A stretch of DNA of 64,000 nt from Secundilactobacillus pentosiphilus (GCF_002217985.1 NZ_BCMI01000011.1:1-64000); one strand, 5' to 3'. Positions 17,089-27,670 are shown, numbered from the stretch's first letter. Made by a program: numbers and translations. The notes: a model not told the origin generated them from the sequence alone.

Positions 17089-17403
17089 TTAATGAATCCC
17101 CAGTTCCAAGCGCGTCTGTCGCGACATTTTTTTCACCGACCACGCTGGTTCCCAAACCAGCGTGATCTCAACTTGCTCAACTTCAGTCAGGTTCATTAGT
17201 TCCGCCTTAATTGCATGGTCCAGATAACCTGTCATTGGGCAACCTGCGATGGTTAATGTCATTGATACATGACAGATACCACTCATTATTAAATCAACAT
17301 CGTAAATCAAGCCTAAATTAACAATATCCACCCCTAGCTCTGGATCGATCACGTTTCTTAAAGCCGCTAGTGCCTGACTCTTAAACAAACTATTGTTTTG
17401 CAT
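17089..17403 (-). CDS. DUF59/MIP18 Fe-S assembly protein, copy 1
   Basis: A 104-residue SufT/PaaD-like protein that helps mature Fe-S enzymes. The family signature is complete: VIDPELGVDIVNLGLIYDV, MTLTIAGCPMTGYLD with a conserved Cys, and VWEPAWSVKKMS near the C terminus. The second copy lies at 18569-18907, with the BASS transporter between. Because IlvD upstream is an Fe-S dehydratase, both copies may serve that enzyme. It ends the ilvD-DUF59-BASS-DUF59 gene run on this strand. Confidence 0.88.
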   Translation of the reverse strand: MQNNSLFKSQALAALRNVIDPELGVDIVNLGLIYDVDLIMSGICHVSMTLTIAGCPMTGYLDHAIKAELMNLTEVEQVEITLVWEPAWSVKKMSRQTRLELGIH

Positions 17404-17451
17404 TTGAGATCCCCCATCTACTTAACGGTAATTCAGTATCTAAATTTAATT

Positions 17452-17488
17452 AAATAACACATGAGCAGGTCTGCCCATGCGTTATTTA
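17452..17488 (-). terminator. Possible terminator after the BASS gene
   Basis: Stem AATAACGCATG/CATGTGTTATT with a G-U pair on the minus strand, followed by an AT-rich but not pure T stretch. Confidence 0.45.
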
Positions 17489-17512
17489 CTAGCTATCATG
17501 CAATTAAAAATA

Positions 17513-18490
17513 CTACTGCTCTTCTGCCGTTACAACTGATTCCGCCACTTGATTAGCCTTCTTTTCAGCTTTCCCGCGCCAATATGACGAGAGGATCGAC
17601 CCGGAAATATTGTGCCAGATACTAAAGATGGTTGATGGAATAGCAGCTGCCGGAGAAAAGTATTTCATCGCTAACGTTGCCCCTAAACTTGAATCTTGCA
17701 TCCCAACTTCAAACGTAATTGCTTTTCGTTGTGGATCCTTCAAACGAATCAGTTTAGAAAACAGGTACCCTAATCCATAACCTGACAAGTTATGCAACAT
17801 CACTACCGGAATAACCAAGGCAGTTGCCGCCGTAAACAATTCCGCGTGATTAGCCGAGATAACTGCACCAATGATCAGTAAAATAGCCGTTTGAGATACC
17901 AGTGGCAATGCCCGCGTAACGGTCTCAATTTTCTTACCGAAAATGGAGTGAATCACGACCCCTAAAATAATGGGTACGAGGACTATCTGGATAGTGCTCA
18001 AAAACAAGGATTGCGTTGGAATAGCAACGAATCGTCCAGCATAAAGCAATAATAATCCAGGTAAGGCAATGGGAGCCAACAACGTTGATAACGTTTCAAT
18101 TGAAACGTCCAGTGCAACATCCCCACCAGCAAGATAAGCCATCACACTTGAAGATGTACCGCTTGGGCAAGAGCCCACCATAATAACCCCCGCAGCAGTC
18201 GCACCGCTCAAGTGAAAAATCAAGCACAAAATCCATGCCACAAAAGGCATAATCATGTAATGTGCGACCGTTCCTAAGATAACTGGTACCGGTTTTTTAA
18301 CGATGCGAGCAAAGTCTTCACCTTTTAATGTGAGCCCCATTCCAAATAGGATAATTCCTAATAAGTACGATGTATTTGGCACCACCCAGACACTGGTTTG
18401 CGGCAACAAATAATTCACAGCTGCCCAAACAACCACCAGGAGTGTGAACCAATGACCCATCCACCTACCAAAATTTTCAATCTTATTCAT
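17513..18490 (-). CDS. BASS-family sodium-dependent transporter
   Basis: A 325-residue membrane protein of the bile acid:sodium symporter family, with about 9-10 membrane segments. Visible motifs: GMGLTLKGEDF near segment 2, GSCPSGTSSSVMAYLAGGDVALDVS, and EVGMQDSSLGATLA. Bacterial relatives carry bile acids, pantothenate or 2-keto acids. Its place among ilv genes makes a branched-chain keto-acid or pantoate-type substrate attractive, but this is inference. The start ATG 18490 lies 6 bases after GGGGGAT. A GC-rich hairpin at 18517-18541 separates it from the upstream DUF59 gene. Confidence 0.8.
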   Translation of the reverse strand: MNKIENFGRWMGHWFTLLVVVWAAVNYLLPQTSVWVVPNTSYLLGIILFGMGLTLKGEDFARIVKKPVPVILGTVAHYMIMPFVAWILCLIFHLSGATAAGVIMVGSCPSGTSSSVMAYLAGGDVALDVSIETLSTLLAPIALPGLLLLYAGRFVAIPTQSLFLSTIQIVLVPIILGVVIHSIFGKKIETVTRALPLVSQTAILLIIGAVISANHAELFTAATALVIPVVMLHNLSGYGLGYLFSKLIRLKDPQRKAITFEVGMQDSSLGATLAMKYFSPAAAIPSTIFSIWHNISGSILSSYWRGKAEKKANQVAESVVTAEEQ

Positions 18491-18568
18491 AAGCAAATCC
18501 CCCGTTTATTATGTATTACGAAGCGCGGTTTTCCGCTTCGCTGACAAGTAAATTCAAACTATCAATGA

Positions 18569-18907
18569 TTATTGATGATAACCCAAAGCCACGCGAGCAA
18601 ACCGACTCATTTTAGCAGGCGACCAAGCCGGTTCCCATACCAAGTCAATGGCAACATCGTCCACTTCTGGTAAGCGTTTAAGCGCGGTTTCAATCATCTG
18701 TGTTAACACTTGGGTGATCGGGCAGCCCATGGTGGTTAACGTCATCGTGACCGTTGCGACACCATCCGTTAGACTAAGGCCATATATTAAACCCAAATTA
18801 ACTAAATCAATTCGCAGTTCTGGGTCGATCACCGTTTCCAATTCCTTGATCATGCGATCTTGCAATTCTGAAACGGTATCAGTTGTTGCTATCACCTTTT
18901 CAGTCAT
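18569..18907 (-). CDS. DUF59/MIP18 Fe-S assembly protein, copy 2
   Basis: A 112-residue paralogue of the protein at 17089-17403. The core is the same: VIDPELRIDLVNLGLIYGL, MTLTTMGCPITQVL and DLVWEPAWSPAKMSR. It follows ilvD by 17 bp, so the two are almost certainly co-transcribed. That linkage supports a role in assembling or repairing the Fe-S cluster of dihydroxy-acid dehydratase. ATG 18907 is chosen; GTG codons a few positions upstream are alternatives because the AGAAGG is rather distant. Confidence 0.88.
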   Translation of the reverse strand: MTEKVIATTDTVSELQDRMIKELETVIDPELRIDLVNLGLIYGLSLTDGVATVTMTLTTMGCPITQVLTQMIETALKRLPEVDDVAIDLVWEPAWSPAKMSRFARVALGYHQ

Positions 18908-18924
18908 GAGCAGCACCACCTTCT

Positions 18925-20715
18925 TTACTTTTCTGATTCAACTTGTACATCGGCTGATTGAGCCGCCTGTTCCGGCTCCTCTTTACCAAATAATTCGTCA
19001 GCACCCAGCATGACACCACCCGTATTAGCGGAAGTGACTAACGCTTGGTAACGAGCCAGATATCCAAAACGAACTTTTGGTTTAAACGGTTTTAAGGATT
19101 TTCGCCGTTCTGCAAATTCAGCTTCAGAAACCGCTGCGTTCACTGTTCGATTCGTCAAATCAATGGTGATCTCGTCGCCATCATGAATCAAAGCAATTTC
19201 ACCACCAGCAGCCGCTTCAGGAGAAATGTGACCCGCACAGATCCCGTGCGTGGCACCAGAGAATCGGCCGTCCGTGATCAAGGCGACGGTTTTACCTAAT
19301 CCGCGCCCAATAATATCTGAGGTCGGGTTTAGCATTTCCGGCATACCAGGTCCGCCTTTAGGTCCTTCATAGCGAATGACAACCACATCACCAGCTTTAA
19401 CCGTTCCGTTATCAATGCCCTCAACTGCATCGTCGTGGGAGTCAAAGCAAACCGCTTTGCCAACAAATTTATGAATGTCGGGATCAACACCGGCTACCTT
19501 AATAACAGCACCCTGCTTTGCGATATTGCCGTATAGGACTGACAGGCCGCCTTCTTCTGAATAAGGATTATCTAACGGACGAATGATTTCAGGATTTAGC
19601 GTATGCGCACCCTTAACATTTTCACGAATCGTTTTACCCGTTACTGTCATCCGATCCGGATGGAAGACACCCTTTTCAATTAATTCGTTCATAATGGCCG
19701 GAATCCCACCAGCCGCGTGCACGTCTTCCATATTCCATGAAGATGAAGGCGCAATTTTGGCTAAATGAGGTGTTCGTTTGGCGATGACGTTAATATCTTC
19801 CTCGCTGTACTTTATGCCGGCTTCATGAGCTATTGCGAGGCCATGCAAAACGGTATTAGTGGAGCCCCCCATTGCCATATCGAGAGCAAACGCATCATCC
19901 AAGGCATCTTTAGTGATAATCTCGCGTGGCCGCAGATCAGCTTTAACGTTGGCCATGACCCGTCGTGCTGCTTGACGCACTAAGTCGCGCCGCTGATCCG
20001 AAATAGCTAGCGCTGTTCCGTTATACGGTAAAGCAACTCCCAGCGCTTCCATCAATGAATTCATGGAATTAGCGGTATACATACCCGCACAAGAGCCGCA
20101 AGTAGGACAGGCATGACGTTCGAGTTCCATAAAATCTTCCTTGGTCATTTTGCCGTCTTTAAACGCTCCAACCGCTTCAAAGACGGAAGAAAGATTGGCA
20201 GCTTTACCGTTTGGATCGACCCCGGCTTTCATTGGGCCGCCGGAAACAAATGCGCAAGGAACGTTGGTCCGCAGCGATGCCATTAACATCCCTGGCGTAA
20301 TTTTGTCACAATTGGGCATGTAAAGCACACCATCAAACCAGTGGGCATTGATGACCGTTTCTGCTGAATCCGCAATGATTTCCCGACTTGGTAAGGAGTA
20401 CCGCATTCCGATATGGCCCATGGCGATCCCATCGTCAACACCGATCGTATTAAATTCAAAGGGGATGCCACCCGCTTTGCGGATCTCTTCTTTAGCAACA
20501 TCCGCTAACTCTCTTAAATGAACGTGTCCTGGAACAATTTCTATGTATGAGTTGCAAATTGCTATAAATGGCTTTTTCATATCTTCTGGGTTTTTAACCA
20601 TCCCAGTTGCGTATAGTAAGCTACGACCTGGTGCGCGATCAACACCAACTTTGATTTCATCGCTTCGCTTCTGCATGTCGTCACCACTAACGCTAAAATT
20701 TAGCGTATTACTCAT
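18925..20715 (-). CDS. ilvD: Dihydroxy-acid dehydratase
   Basis: A 596-residue Fe-S dehydratase converting 2,3-dihydroxy-isovalerate and -methylvalerate to the keto acids of Val/Leu and Ile. Cluster cysteines are visible in [11 protein letters not shown] and [13 protein letters not shown]. Other family motifs include [29 protein letters not shown] and [10 protein letters not shown]. The start at 20715 follows ACGGAGG; the frame open to 20769 lacks SD. It forms an operon with a DUF59 assembly gene 17 bp downstream. It is separated from ilvB-ilvC by a lone ABC ATPase gene and a 426-bp gap, so it has its own promoter region. Confidence 0.95.
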   Translation of the reverse strand: MSNTLNFSVSGDDMQKRSDEIKVGVDRAPGRSLLYATGMVKNPEDMKKPFIAICNSYIEIVPGHVHLRELADVAKEEIRKAGGIPFEFNTIGVDDGIAMGHIGMRYSLPSREIIADSAETVINAHWFDGVLYMPNCDKITPGMLMASLRTNVPCAFVSGGPMKAGVDPNGKAANLSSVFEAVGAFKDGKMTKEDFMELERHACPTCGSCAGMYTANSMNSLMEALGVALPYNGTALAISDQRRDLVRQAARRVMANVKADLRPREIITKDALDDAFALDMAMGGSTNTVLHGLAIAHEAGIKYSEEDINVIAKRTPHLAKIAPSSSWNMEDVHAAGGIPAIMNELIEKGVFHPDRMTVTGKTIRENVKGAHTLNPEIIRPLDNPYSEEGGLSVLYGNIAKQGAVIKVAGVDPDIHKFVGKAVCFDSHDDAVEGIDNGTVKAGDVVVIRYEGPKGGPGMPEMLNPTSDIIGRGLGKTVALITDGRFSGATHGICAGHISPEAAAGGEIALIHDGDEITIDLTNRTVNAAVSEAEFAERRKSLKPFKPKVRFGYLARYQALVTSANTGGVMLGADELFGKEEPEQAAQSADVQVESEK

Positions 20716-21141
20716 ATATTTGACCTCCGTTAGTTGAATTATTTGATCACAAGAAAAATAATGGATCAAATTATCAAAAAGCTTATCATTAAATTTTAAT
20801 ATGTCAACCTAATTTTCTAATTGTTTCGACGATTTACATTTAAATCTTTTTAAGCGTCATGTAAATTGACCATTGGTTAACACGTTACCTTATTTAAGCT
20901 ATGAAAGTCTGCTCTATCAACTGTTGATAAATTATTTTCAACTTTTTCTTTTTGTTTCTAAGCATTATTAAATCACGTGATTAGATCAGCACTAACGAGC
21001 CTAATGTTTTTTATCACACAGTTTTCTCATTTAAATTTCATTTTATAATCCCCCGTAAAATAGTGAAGTCGTATTTTAAAGGAAATTATCGACGTTTTCT
21101 CCTTCATTCATCTTCAATAACGAATCGCTCTCAGACTCATT
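20716..21141 (-). other. ilvD upstream region
   Basis: No gene seen. A TTGACA-like -35 at 20802-20807 with a poor -10 (TAAGCT) lies about 90 bases before ilvD. Farther up, CTATTTTA-C-GGGGGAT on the minus strand (21049-21063) resembles an element upstream of ilvB. No T-box antiterminator motif was seen. Confidence 0.4.
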
Positions 21142-21924
21142 TTACTTTGGATAGACTGCTAACCGATTTCCCCGTACTGCAACCGTTTTAATGGGACGTT
21201 GATAGAAATCAGATAGGTTGTCTTCCGTTAGCATCGCTTGACGTTCACCGGATCGGATCGCTTGACCTTGTCTAAGTAACAAGACGTTTTGAAAGCATGG
21301 CAACAGCTCTTCCGTATAGTGAGAGACCATCAGTAACGCTGGATGGTGGGGCATCTCCGCAATCTTAGCAACTCGGTCCAGCAGTTCTTCACGCGCGAAT
21401 AAATCTAAGCCATTGCACGGCTCATCTAAGATCAGTAATTGGGGATGGGCCATCATCGCCCTTGCAATTAAAACCAGCTGCCGTTCGCCTTGTGACAAAA
21501 CAGCGTAGGGCTTTCCCAACAGGCTGCTGCCGCCCAAATGATTTAAAATTTGACGGACCTCCGTCAGATCGCTCTGATCAACTGCCTGATAAACACCAAT
21601 ACTCGCAAACTTCCCTGATAAGACGATACTATCAACTGGATCACCGGCATGTAACTGGTCCTGCAACGCCGTGCTGACCCAGCCAATCTTAGTTTTAAGT
21701 TCTGGAATACTCATGTGCCCAAACACGCCGCCCAGTACTTCTAACCGACCGGATGTCGGCCACAGGTCACCCTGAATCATTTTGAGCATGGTGGTCTTAC
21801 CCGCCCCGTTAAGCCCCAAGATTGCCCAGTTTTCACCTTGATTGACCTGCCAATCAATGTGCTTGAGAATCTGTTTATGGCCGCGTGTAACCGAGACATC
21901 CTCAAATTTTAGAATTCGTGTCAT
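21142..21924 (-). CDS. Soluble ABC ATP-binding protein (YlmA-like)
   Basis: A 260-residue ATPase domain: Walker A GLNGAGKTTML, signature LSQGERQ, Walker B LLILDEPCNGLD and switch His in SHYTEE. No membrane partner is encoded next to it. The sequence resembles YlmA/PhnC-like orphan ATPases whose role is uncertain. It sits between ilvC and ilvD on the same strand but behind a strong terminator hairpin, so it is probably not part of the ilvBC transcript. Involvement in amino-acid transport is only a guess from position. Confidence 0.8.
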   Translation of the reverse strand: MTRILKFEDVSVTRGHKQILKHIDWQVNQGENWAILGLNGAGKTTMLKMIQGDLWPTSGRLEVLGGVFGHMSIPELKTKIGWVSTALQDQLHAGDPVDSIVLSGKFASIGVYQAVDQSDLTEVRQILNHLGGSSLLGKPYAVLSQGERQLVLIARAMMAHPQLLILDEPCNGLDLFAREELLDRVAKIAEMPHHPALLMVSHYTEELLPCFQNVLLLRQGQAIRSGERQAMLTEDNLSDFYQRPIKTVAVRGNRLAVYPK

Positions 21925-21946
21925 ATTTTACCTGCTTTCTATAGCG

Positions 21947-21995
21947 TTAAAAGAGCTGAACCGACCTCTCGGGATCGAAATTCAGCTCTTTTACG
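21947..21995. terminator. Terminator after ilvC
   Basis: Perfect stem TAAAAGAGCTGAA/TTCAGCTCTTTTA around a 20-base loop, usable in both directions. Confidence 0.85.
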
Positions 21996-22025
21996 TACTG
22001 TTTAACTTGTTAAATGCTGACTAAA

Positions 22026-23129
<1,104 letters not shown>

Positions 23130-23172
23130 TTATAAGCCCCACCTCCTTAACTGGCTCAAAGAGAAAATCAAG

Positions 23173-24873
23173 CTACACGCCAAACATATCATTATTAGCG
23201 TGGCCTGGTGCAACCATTGGATAAACCTGTTCATCCGTTGGAATCGTCACTTCAATTAACGTTGTCTGTTGATCGGCAAAAATGGCTTGCAGTTGCTGAT
23301 CAAGGTCGCCATCGGGTGCTAATTTTTGATAGTTTAACCCGTAAGCACGCATTAAAGTTGAAAAATCCGGCTGATGTTCGAACAGTGATTTATAGCGATG
23401 CTGATCATAAAACTGATCTTGCCATTGACGAATCATGCCCAATGCATGGTTGTTCATCAAGAAGATCTTAATATTCAAATTTTCAGCTGCAATGACTTCG
23501 AGTTCCTCACTGGTCATCTGAAAGCCGCCATCACCGACAAATAATACAGTTTCACGCTCCGGATGGGCAAACTTCGCCCCAATCGCAGCCGGTAGACCAT
23601 AACCCATTGTCCCGAGTCCGCCAGACGTCACTAATTGCTTAGAGTGGGTGAACGGATAAGCCTGTGCCACCCACATCTGGTGCTGCCCAACATCTGTTAC
23701 CACCGTAGCGCGGCCCCTAGTTATTTTCCCAACTGAGCGAATAACCGTTAGCGGATCAAAACCCTGTTTAGTCTGTGTTTTTTTAACGCTTTCGGGTTTA
23801 GTCTGCGCCCACATCCGCGTGGTTTGTTTCCAAGCAGCCGTGTCTGGCTTAACCGTAACGACCTTATTCATAGCGGTTAAAGCAACTTTAGCATCCGCAT
23901 TAATTGCGAATTCAGTCACTAACGTTTTATTCAATTCCTTAGGATCAATATCAATATGTAAAATAGTTTTGTCATCGGTATAATGATCAGGTTTAGGAAT
24001 CAGCCGATCATCAAACCGTGACCCAATATTGACGATAAAATCAGTGTTGGCTAATGCCATATTGGCAGCATAAGTCCCATGCATACCGCCCATTCCTAGA
24101 AATAAGGGATCCTGGTTGCTGACGGTTCCAAGTCCTAATAAAGTGGAGACCACTGGTAGCTGCCAATTATGTATAAACTCGTTGAATTCTTTAGTGGCTA
24201 AAGCCGCTGAAACACCGGCACCAACTAGTGCTATCGGTCGTTTAGCCTGGCTAAGCGCCTGCATCGCTGCTTCAAGCACTTTCGTGGGAAAGTTAGCTTG
24301 CTTTGGCACTGCTTGTTTAGGGGCCTCGGCTTCAAACGAAGTGGTTTCATCTAGAATGTCCTTCGGTACATCAATTAAAACGGGCCCTTTTCGACCGGCT
24401 TGTGCGAGTGCGAACGCCTCTGCAATTGTTGCTTGCAGCCTATTAACGTCTTGAATTTGAAAATTGGCTTTCACGATTGGTTTCGTGACGCCAATAGTAT
24501 TCAGTTCCTGAAACGCTTCGCTGCCGATTACCCGTCTGCCGACCTGGCCAGTAAAAACGACCATCGGTACCGAATCCATCATGGCATCCGCAATACCAGT
24601 TACGGCATTACTTGCGCCAGGGCCACTGGTAACACACAGAACACCCGTTTTACCAGTTACTTTAGCGTATCCTTCAGCAGCATGCGCAGCCCCCTGTTCA
24701 TGTCTAACTAAAATACAGTTAAACTGTTGATCATACATCGCATCGAATAACGATAGGACCGAACCTCCCGGGTAACCGAACAAGTGAGTGACACCTTGTT
24801 GTTTTAAACTACTCACTAAGACGTTACCGCCTGTCATTTCCTGGGTTAGTGTTTTTTCTGCATCCAATTTCAC
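23173..24873 (-). CDS. ilvB: Acetolactate synthase large subunit
   Basis: A 566-residue thiamine-diphosphate enzyme that joins two pyruvates (or pyruvate and 2-oxobutyrate). The catalytic Glu lies in VRHEQGAAHAAEGYAK, the FAD/quinone fold in the middle domain, and the ThDP/Mg motif is VGDGGFQMTSEELE...NNHALG. It is placed with ilvC, supporting a biosynthetic role. No small regulatory subunit gene ilvN follows. Only an 8-codon ORF beginning MILKES with strong SD GGAGG lies in the 118-bp gap before ilvC, which might be a remnant. The GTG start at 24873 follows AAAGGA. Confidence 0.93.
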   Translation of the reverse strand: MKLDAEKTLTQEMTGGNVLVSSLKQQGVTHLFGYPGGSVLSLFDAMYDQQFNCILVRHEQGAAHAAEGYAKVTGKTGVLCVTSGPGASNAVTGIADAMMDSVPMVVFTGQVGRRVIGSEAFQELNTIGVTKPIVKANFQIQDVNRLQATIAEAFALAQAGRKGPVLIDVPKDILDETTSFEAEAPKQAVPKQANFPTKVLEAAMQALSQAKRPIALVGAGVSAALATKEFNEFIHNWQLPVVSTLLGLGTVSNQDPLFLGMGGMHGTYAANMALANTDFIVNIGSRFDDRLIPKPDHYTDDKTILHIDIDPKELNKTLVTEFAINADAKVALTAMNKVVTVKPDTAAWKQTTRMWAQTKPESVKKTQTKQGFDPLTVIRSVGKITRGRATVVTDVGQHQMWVAQAYPFTHSKQLVTSGGLGTMGYGLPAAIGAKFAHPERETVLFVGDGGFQMTSEELEVIAAENLNIKIFLMNNHALGMIRQWQDQFYDQHRYKSLFEHQPDFSTLMRAYGLNYQKLAPDGDLDQQLQAIFADQQTTLIEVTIPTDEQVYPMVAPGHANNDMFGV

Positions 24874-24943
24874 ATCACATCCTTTCAAACGGTCATGACA
24901 CAAACGACTGAAAAATTAAAATTGCTCGTTCGTGATGGTTAAT

Positions 24944-24971
24944 ACATTAGCATACGAATTTTAATTGTCAA
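24944..24971 (-). promoter_or_regulatory. Likely ilvBC promoter
   Basis: TTGACA at 24966-24971 and TAATGT at 24944-24949 with 16 bases between, about 70 bases before the ilvB start. Confidence 0.6.
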
Positions 24972-25116
24972 CCAAGAATCTCATAGTTTTTTAATAAAAA
25001 TGGCTTTAAAAAATGATGCGTACTACTTATTACCCAAGCATTAATATTTTTTATAATTGCTGTCCTTGAGGTATTTATAGCATAAGGTCTGTATATTTAA
25101 GTCACCATATCCCCCC

Positions 25117-25138
25117 TAAAATAGCCACTAGTTTGAAA
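25117..25138 (-). other. Sequence matching the CRISPR spacer upstream of ilvB
   Basis: Read on the minus strand this site matches the 22-base spacer (13441-13462) at 18 of 22 positions. The 12 repeat-proximal bases GTGGCTATTTTA are identical, as is a block AAACT farther out. It is followed on its 3' side by GGGGGGAT, a plausible PAM. It lies about 150 bp upstream of the likely ilvB promoter, in a 340-bp region without another recognised gene; a 20-codon ORF overlaps it but has no clear SD. Confidence 0.5.
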
Positions 25139-25215
25139 TGATTTTCCAGTTCTTCTCATTTTATTTTAACCTTAAGGTATTTCGCGTTGTTTGGCCTGCG
25201 ATCAAGTGAAACCGA

Positions 25216-25260
25216 AAAAGGGCGTGAGGCTCAGCTGATTACTGAGTCTCACGCCCTTTT
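25216..25260. terminator. Terminator of the RNase Y gene
   Basis: Stem AAAAGGGCGTGAG/CTCACGCCCTTTT, symmetric, so it can act in both directions. Confidence 0.85.
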
Positions 25261-25305
25261 CTCTCGATTCTCTAGGACAAACCTTTCTTATCCTAGCGAC
25301 ATCAT

Positions 25306-26895
25306 TTATGCTCTTTTTTTCTTCTTTTTACCCGGTTTATCACCAACGTACTCGACGGCTCGTAATTCGCGAATCGTTGTGACCTTGATTTTACCTGGGT
25401 AGGTCAGTTCGTCTTCAATCTGATTCTTCACGTTTTCCGTCAATTCAGCACTAGCCTTATCGTCCAGAACCTTTGGCTGAACCACGATTCGAATCTCACG
25501 ACCAGCTTGAATGGCGTAACTTTCTTGAACACCCTTTTGATCGTTAGCGATCTTTTCCAAACTGTGAAGGCGATTGATATATTCTTCAACCGACTCGCTT
25601 CTGGCACCAGGACGCGACCCTGATACGGCATCCGCAATAGCCACCAGTGACGAAATTGGTGAGGTCACTTCAACGTCCCCGTGGTGAGAAGCAATTGCGT
25701 TAATCACAACCGGATCTTCACCGTAGGCCTTAGCCAAAGCTACCCCAATCTCCACGTGGGTGCCTTCGATTTCATGGTCAATGGCTTTCCCCACATCGTG
25801 CAGCAGGCCAGCTCGTTTCGCTAAACGAACGTCCAGCCCTAATTCGGCAGCCATAACACCCGCCATCTGAGCCACTTCAATGGAATGGTTCAAAACGTTT
25901 TGACCATATGACGTTCTAAACTTCAAACGACCGATAATCTTCATGAAGTTTGGATGCATGAAACCAACTTTTAACATGCTGACCGTTCGTTCACCAGTCT
26001 GGCGAAGGTCTTTCAGCACATCGTACTGGGCAGTTTGCACTTGTTTTTCAATTGCAGCGGCCGTAATTTTACGGGAAGCCAACAAGCTCTCAATTGCGAT
26101 ACGCGTCGTCTCACGCCGAATCGGGTCATGGGTGCTGATCAATAACAGGTTCGGTTGATCAGGATCAAAGACTAAATCGGTACCCGTGAGTGACTCTAAT
26201 AAGCGAATATGCTGACCGTCTCGGCCAATCAATTTACTCTTAGTCTCATTAGTCGGTACCAAAACCGTGTGTTCTGCGTGTTCGCGAGGCCAGTCAACCG
26301 GCCCGCGCTGAATCGATTCAATAATCAGATTACGCGCATCTTTATCGGCGGATGCCTCAGCACTTTCAGTTAACTCGCGAACCGTGACGTCTTCTTCCTG
26401 TTCGAGATTACGAGCGGTTTCCAGCCGGATGTGATCCTTTGCCTGGCTGGTAGTTAACTCAGCACGCTTGGCCACTTCGTCTTGTCGATCAACGAACAGT
26501 TGTCGCGCCTGATTCTTAGTCTCATTCAGATGAGTCTGATCATCATTCAGCGCGGCCTGTGTGTCTTCAATGGCCGCTTGACGCTGGTTTAACCGTTCTT
26601 CCATCTGCTTCAAAGTTACCTGACGCTGTTCGGTCCGCTTTTGACGGCTTTCAGTCTCCGCCTGCTGATCGACCAGCTCGGCTTCCGTTGAGCGCCGATC
26701 TGCTTGAATCTTTGCTTTCGCTTCAGTGAGATATTTTGCTGCTTGCTGTTCCGCGTCTTTACGCGCGGACTCCCGAAGTGCCGCTGCTTGTCGGGTTGCT
26801 TCGGCCACTTCGCGCTGGTGCTTCTGCCGTCGGACAATGAATCCCGCCAGCAGTCCAATCACGAGGGTCGCAACCACAATGATCGTATTAATCAT
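25306..26895 (-). CDS. rny: Ribonuclease Y
   Basis: A 529-residue membrane-anchored endoribonuclease starting mRNA decay. N-terminal membrane helix (about 1-20), long charged coiled coil (about 20-190, Gln/Arg/Glu-rich), KH domain (VPTNETKSKLIGRDGQHI, about 210-280), and an HD domain with HSIEVAQ...RAGLLHDVGKAIDHE. The C terminus is lysine-rich (KKKKKRA). The length matches RNase Y (about 520). The first ATG is used. It is monocistronic, bounded by a terminator. The divergence of the coiled coil leaves open that a second rny copy exists elsewhere. Confidence 0.93.
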   Translation of the reverse strand: MINTIIVVATLVIGLLAGFIVRRQKHQREVAEATRQAAALRESARKDAEQQAAKYLTEAKAKIQADRRSTEAELVDQQAETESRQKRTEQRQVTLKQMEERLNQRQAAIEDTQAALNDDQTHLNETKNQARQLFVDRQDEVAKRAELTTSQAKDHIRLETARNLEQEEDVTVRELTESAEASADKDARNLIIESIQRGPVDWPREHAEHTVLVPTNETKSKLIGRDGQHIRLLESLTGTDLVFDPDQPNLLLISTHDPIRRETTRIAIESLLASRKITAAAIEKQVQTAQYDVLKDLRQTGERTVSMLKVGFMHPNFMKIIGRLKFRTSYGQNVLNHSIEVAQMAGVMAAELGLDVRLAKRAGLLHDVGKAIDHEIEGTHVEIGVALAKAYGEDPVVINAIASHHGDVEVTSPISSLVAIADAVSGSRPGARSESVEEYINRLHSLEKIANDQKGVQESYAIQAGREIRIVVQPKVLDDKASAELTENVKNQIEDELTYPGKIKVTTIRELRAVEYVGDKPGKKKKKRA

Positions 26896-26947
26896 GTCGG
26901 CACTTCCTCAATTTATAGTTTCGATATACGTTTGTTATTATACGCTA

Positions 26948-27625
26948 TTACGCGTTATTTCTAAAGCGACTGGTCAGGTAAATAACCAGTAAACCAGCTG
27001 CGTTGATACCCAGAACTGCCCATAAGACCAAATTCGAGCTGATTTTTATGCAAACCATCGCTGATAGGCCAGCGCCCGCAACAAACATTGCCATGGTTGC
27101 AGCCAGCCATAGAAACTTGGAACGATCAGCACGATCATGATCAATTAGCCAGTGATACAGTGCCACCATCATATTCTTAGTGTTCCCCGTCATGATACCA
27201 TTATTGACCGTGGTATCCTTTACTTCGCGAAAACTGGTCAGTTCATACCCTGCAAGCCAGCCCAAAATAAAAATCATTACCAGTTCACCGAACCATTCCT
27301 GTCCCAGTGTAACCACTAACAAAGTGAACACCACGATTCCCATCAGCCGTAGATAGCGCTGCCTTAAATTGGGTTTATGATTTAACCAGCTTAAAGCAGC
27401 CTGTGCCACAAAACAGCCCAGTGCAAACCCTATCCAGATCGGCAGACATACCCAGGCCTCACTAAAACCGCCATGGGCAAACTTCACCGCAAAAACGATC
27501 AGGTTACCAGTCTGTGCGCTGGCAAAGGTTTCATTATGAGCGATATACGTGTACGCATCAACAGCCCCCATAGAGAAGGTGGCTAGAAATGTAAGCCAGC
27601 TAAACGATAGACGATTGGTAGTCAT
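26948..27625 (-). CDS. DUF1275 (YoaK-like) membrane protein
   Basis: A 225-residue protein with about six membrane segments. The DUF1275 signature is near the N terminus: GAVDAYTYIAHNETFASAQTGNLIVFAV, and NGIMTGNTKNMM follows in the middle. The family function is unknown; some members are linked to stress or transport. The gene stands alone between rny and an alpha/beta hydrolase gene, all on the minus strand. Confidence 0.8.
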   Translation of the reverse strand: MTTNRLSFSWLTFLATFSMGAVDAYTYIAHNETFASAQTGNLIVFAVKFAHGGFSEAWVCLPIWIGFALGCFVAQAALSWLNHKPNLRQRYLRLMGIVVFTLLVVTLGQEWFGELVMIFILGWLAGYELTSFREVKDTTVNNGIMTGNTKNMMVALYHWLIDHDRADRSKFLWLAATMAMFVAGAGLSAMVCIKISSNLVLWAVLGINAAGLLVIYLTSRFRNNA

Positions 27626-27670
27626 CGTACCATCCCCTTGAAAAGGTTTCTAGCTAGATTATATCATCAA

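Noticed and set aside
20716-21141. T-box before ilvD
   Set aside because: No GGTGG-ACCGCG antiterminator motif or terminator hairpin could be found.
25117-25180. A 20-codon ORF upstream of ilvB as an ilv leader peptide
   Set aside because: It has no run of Ile, Leu or Val codons, no clear SD and no following terminator/antiterminator pair; kept only as an alternative explanation for the spacer match.
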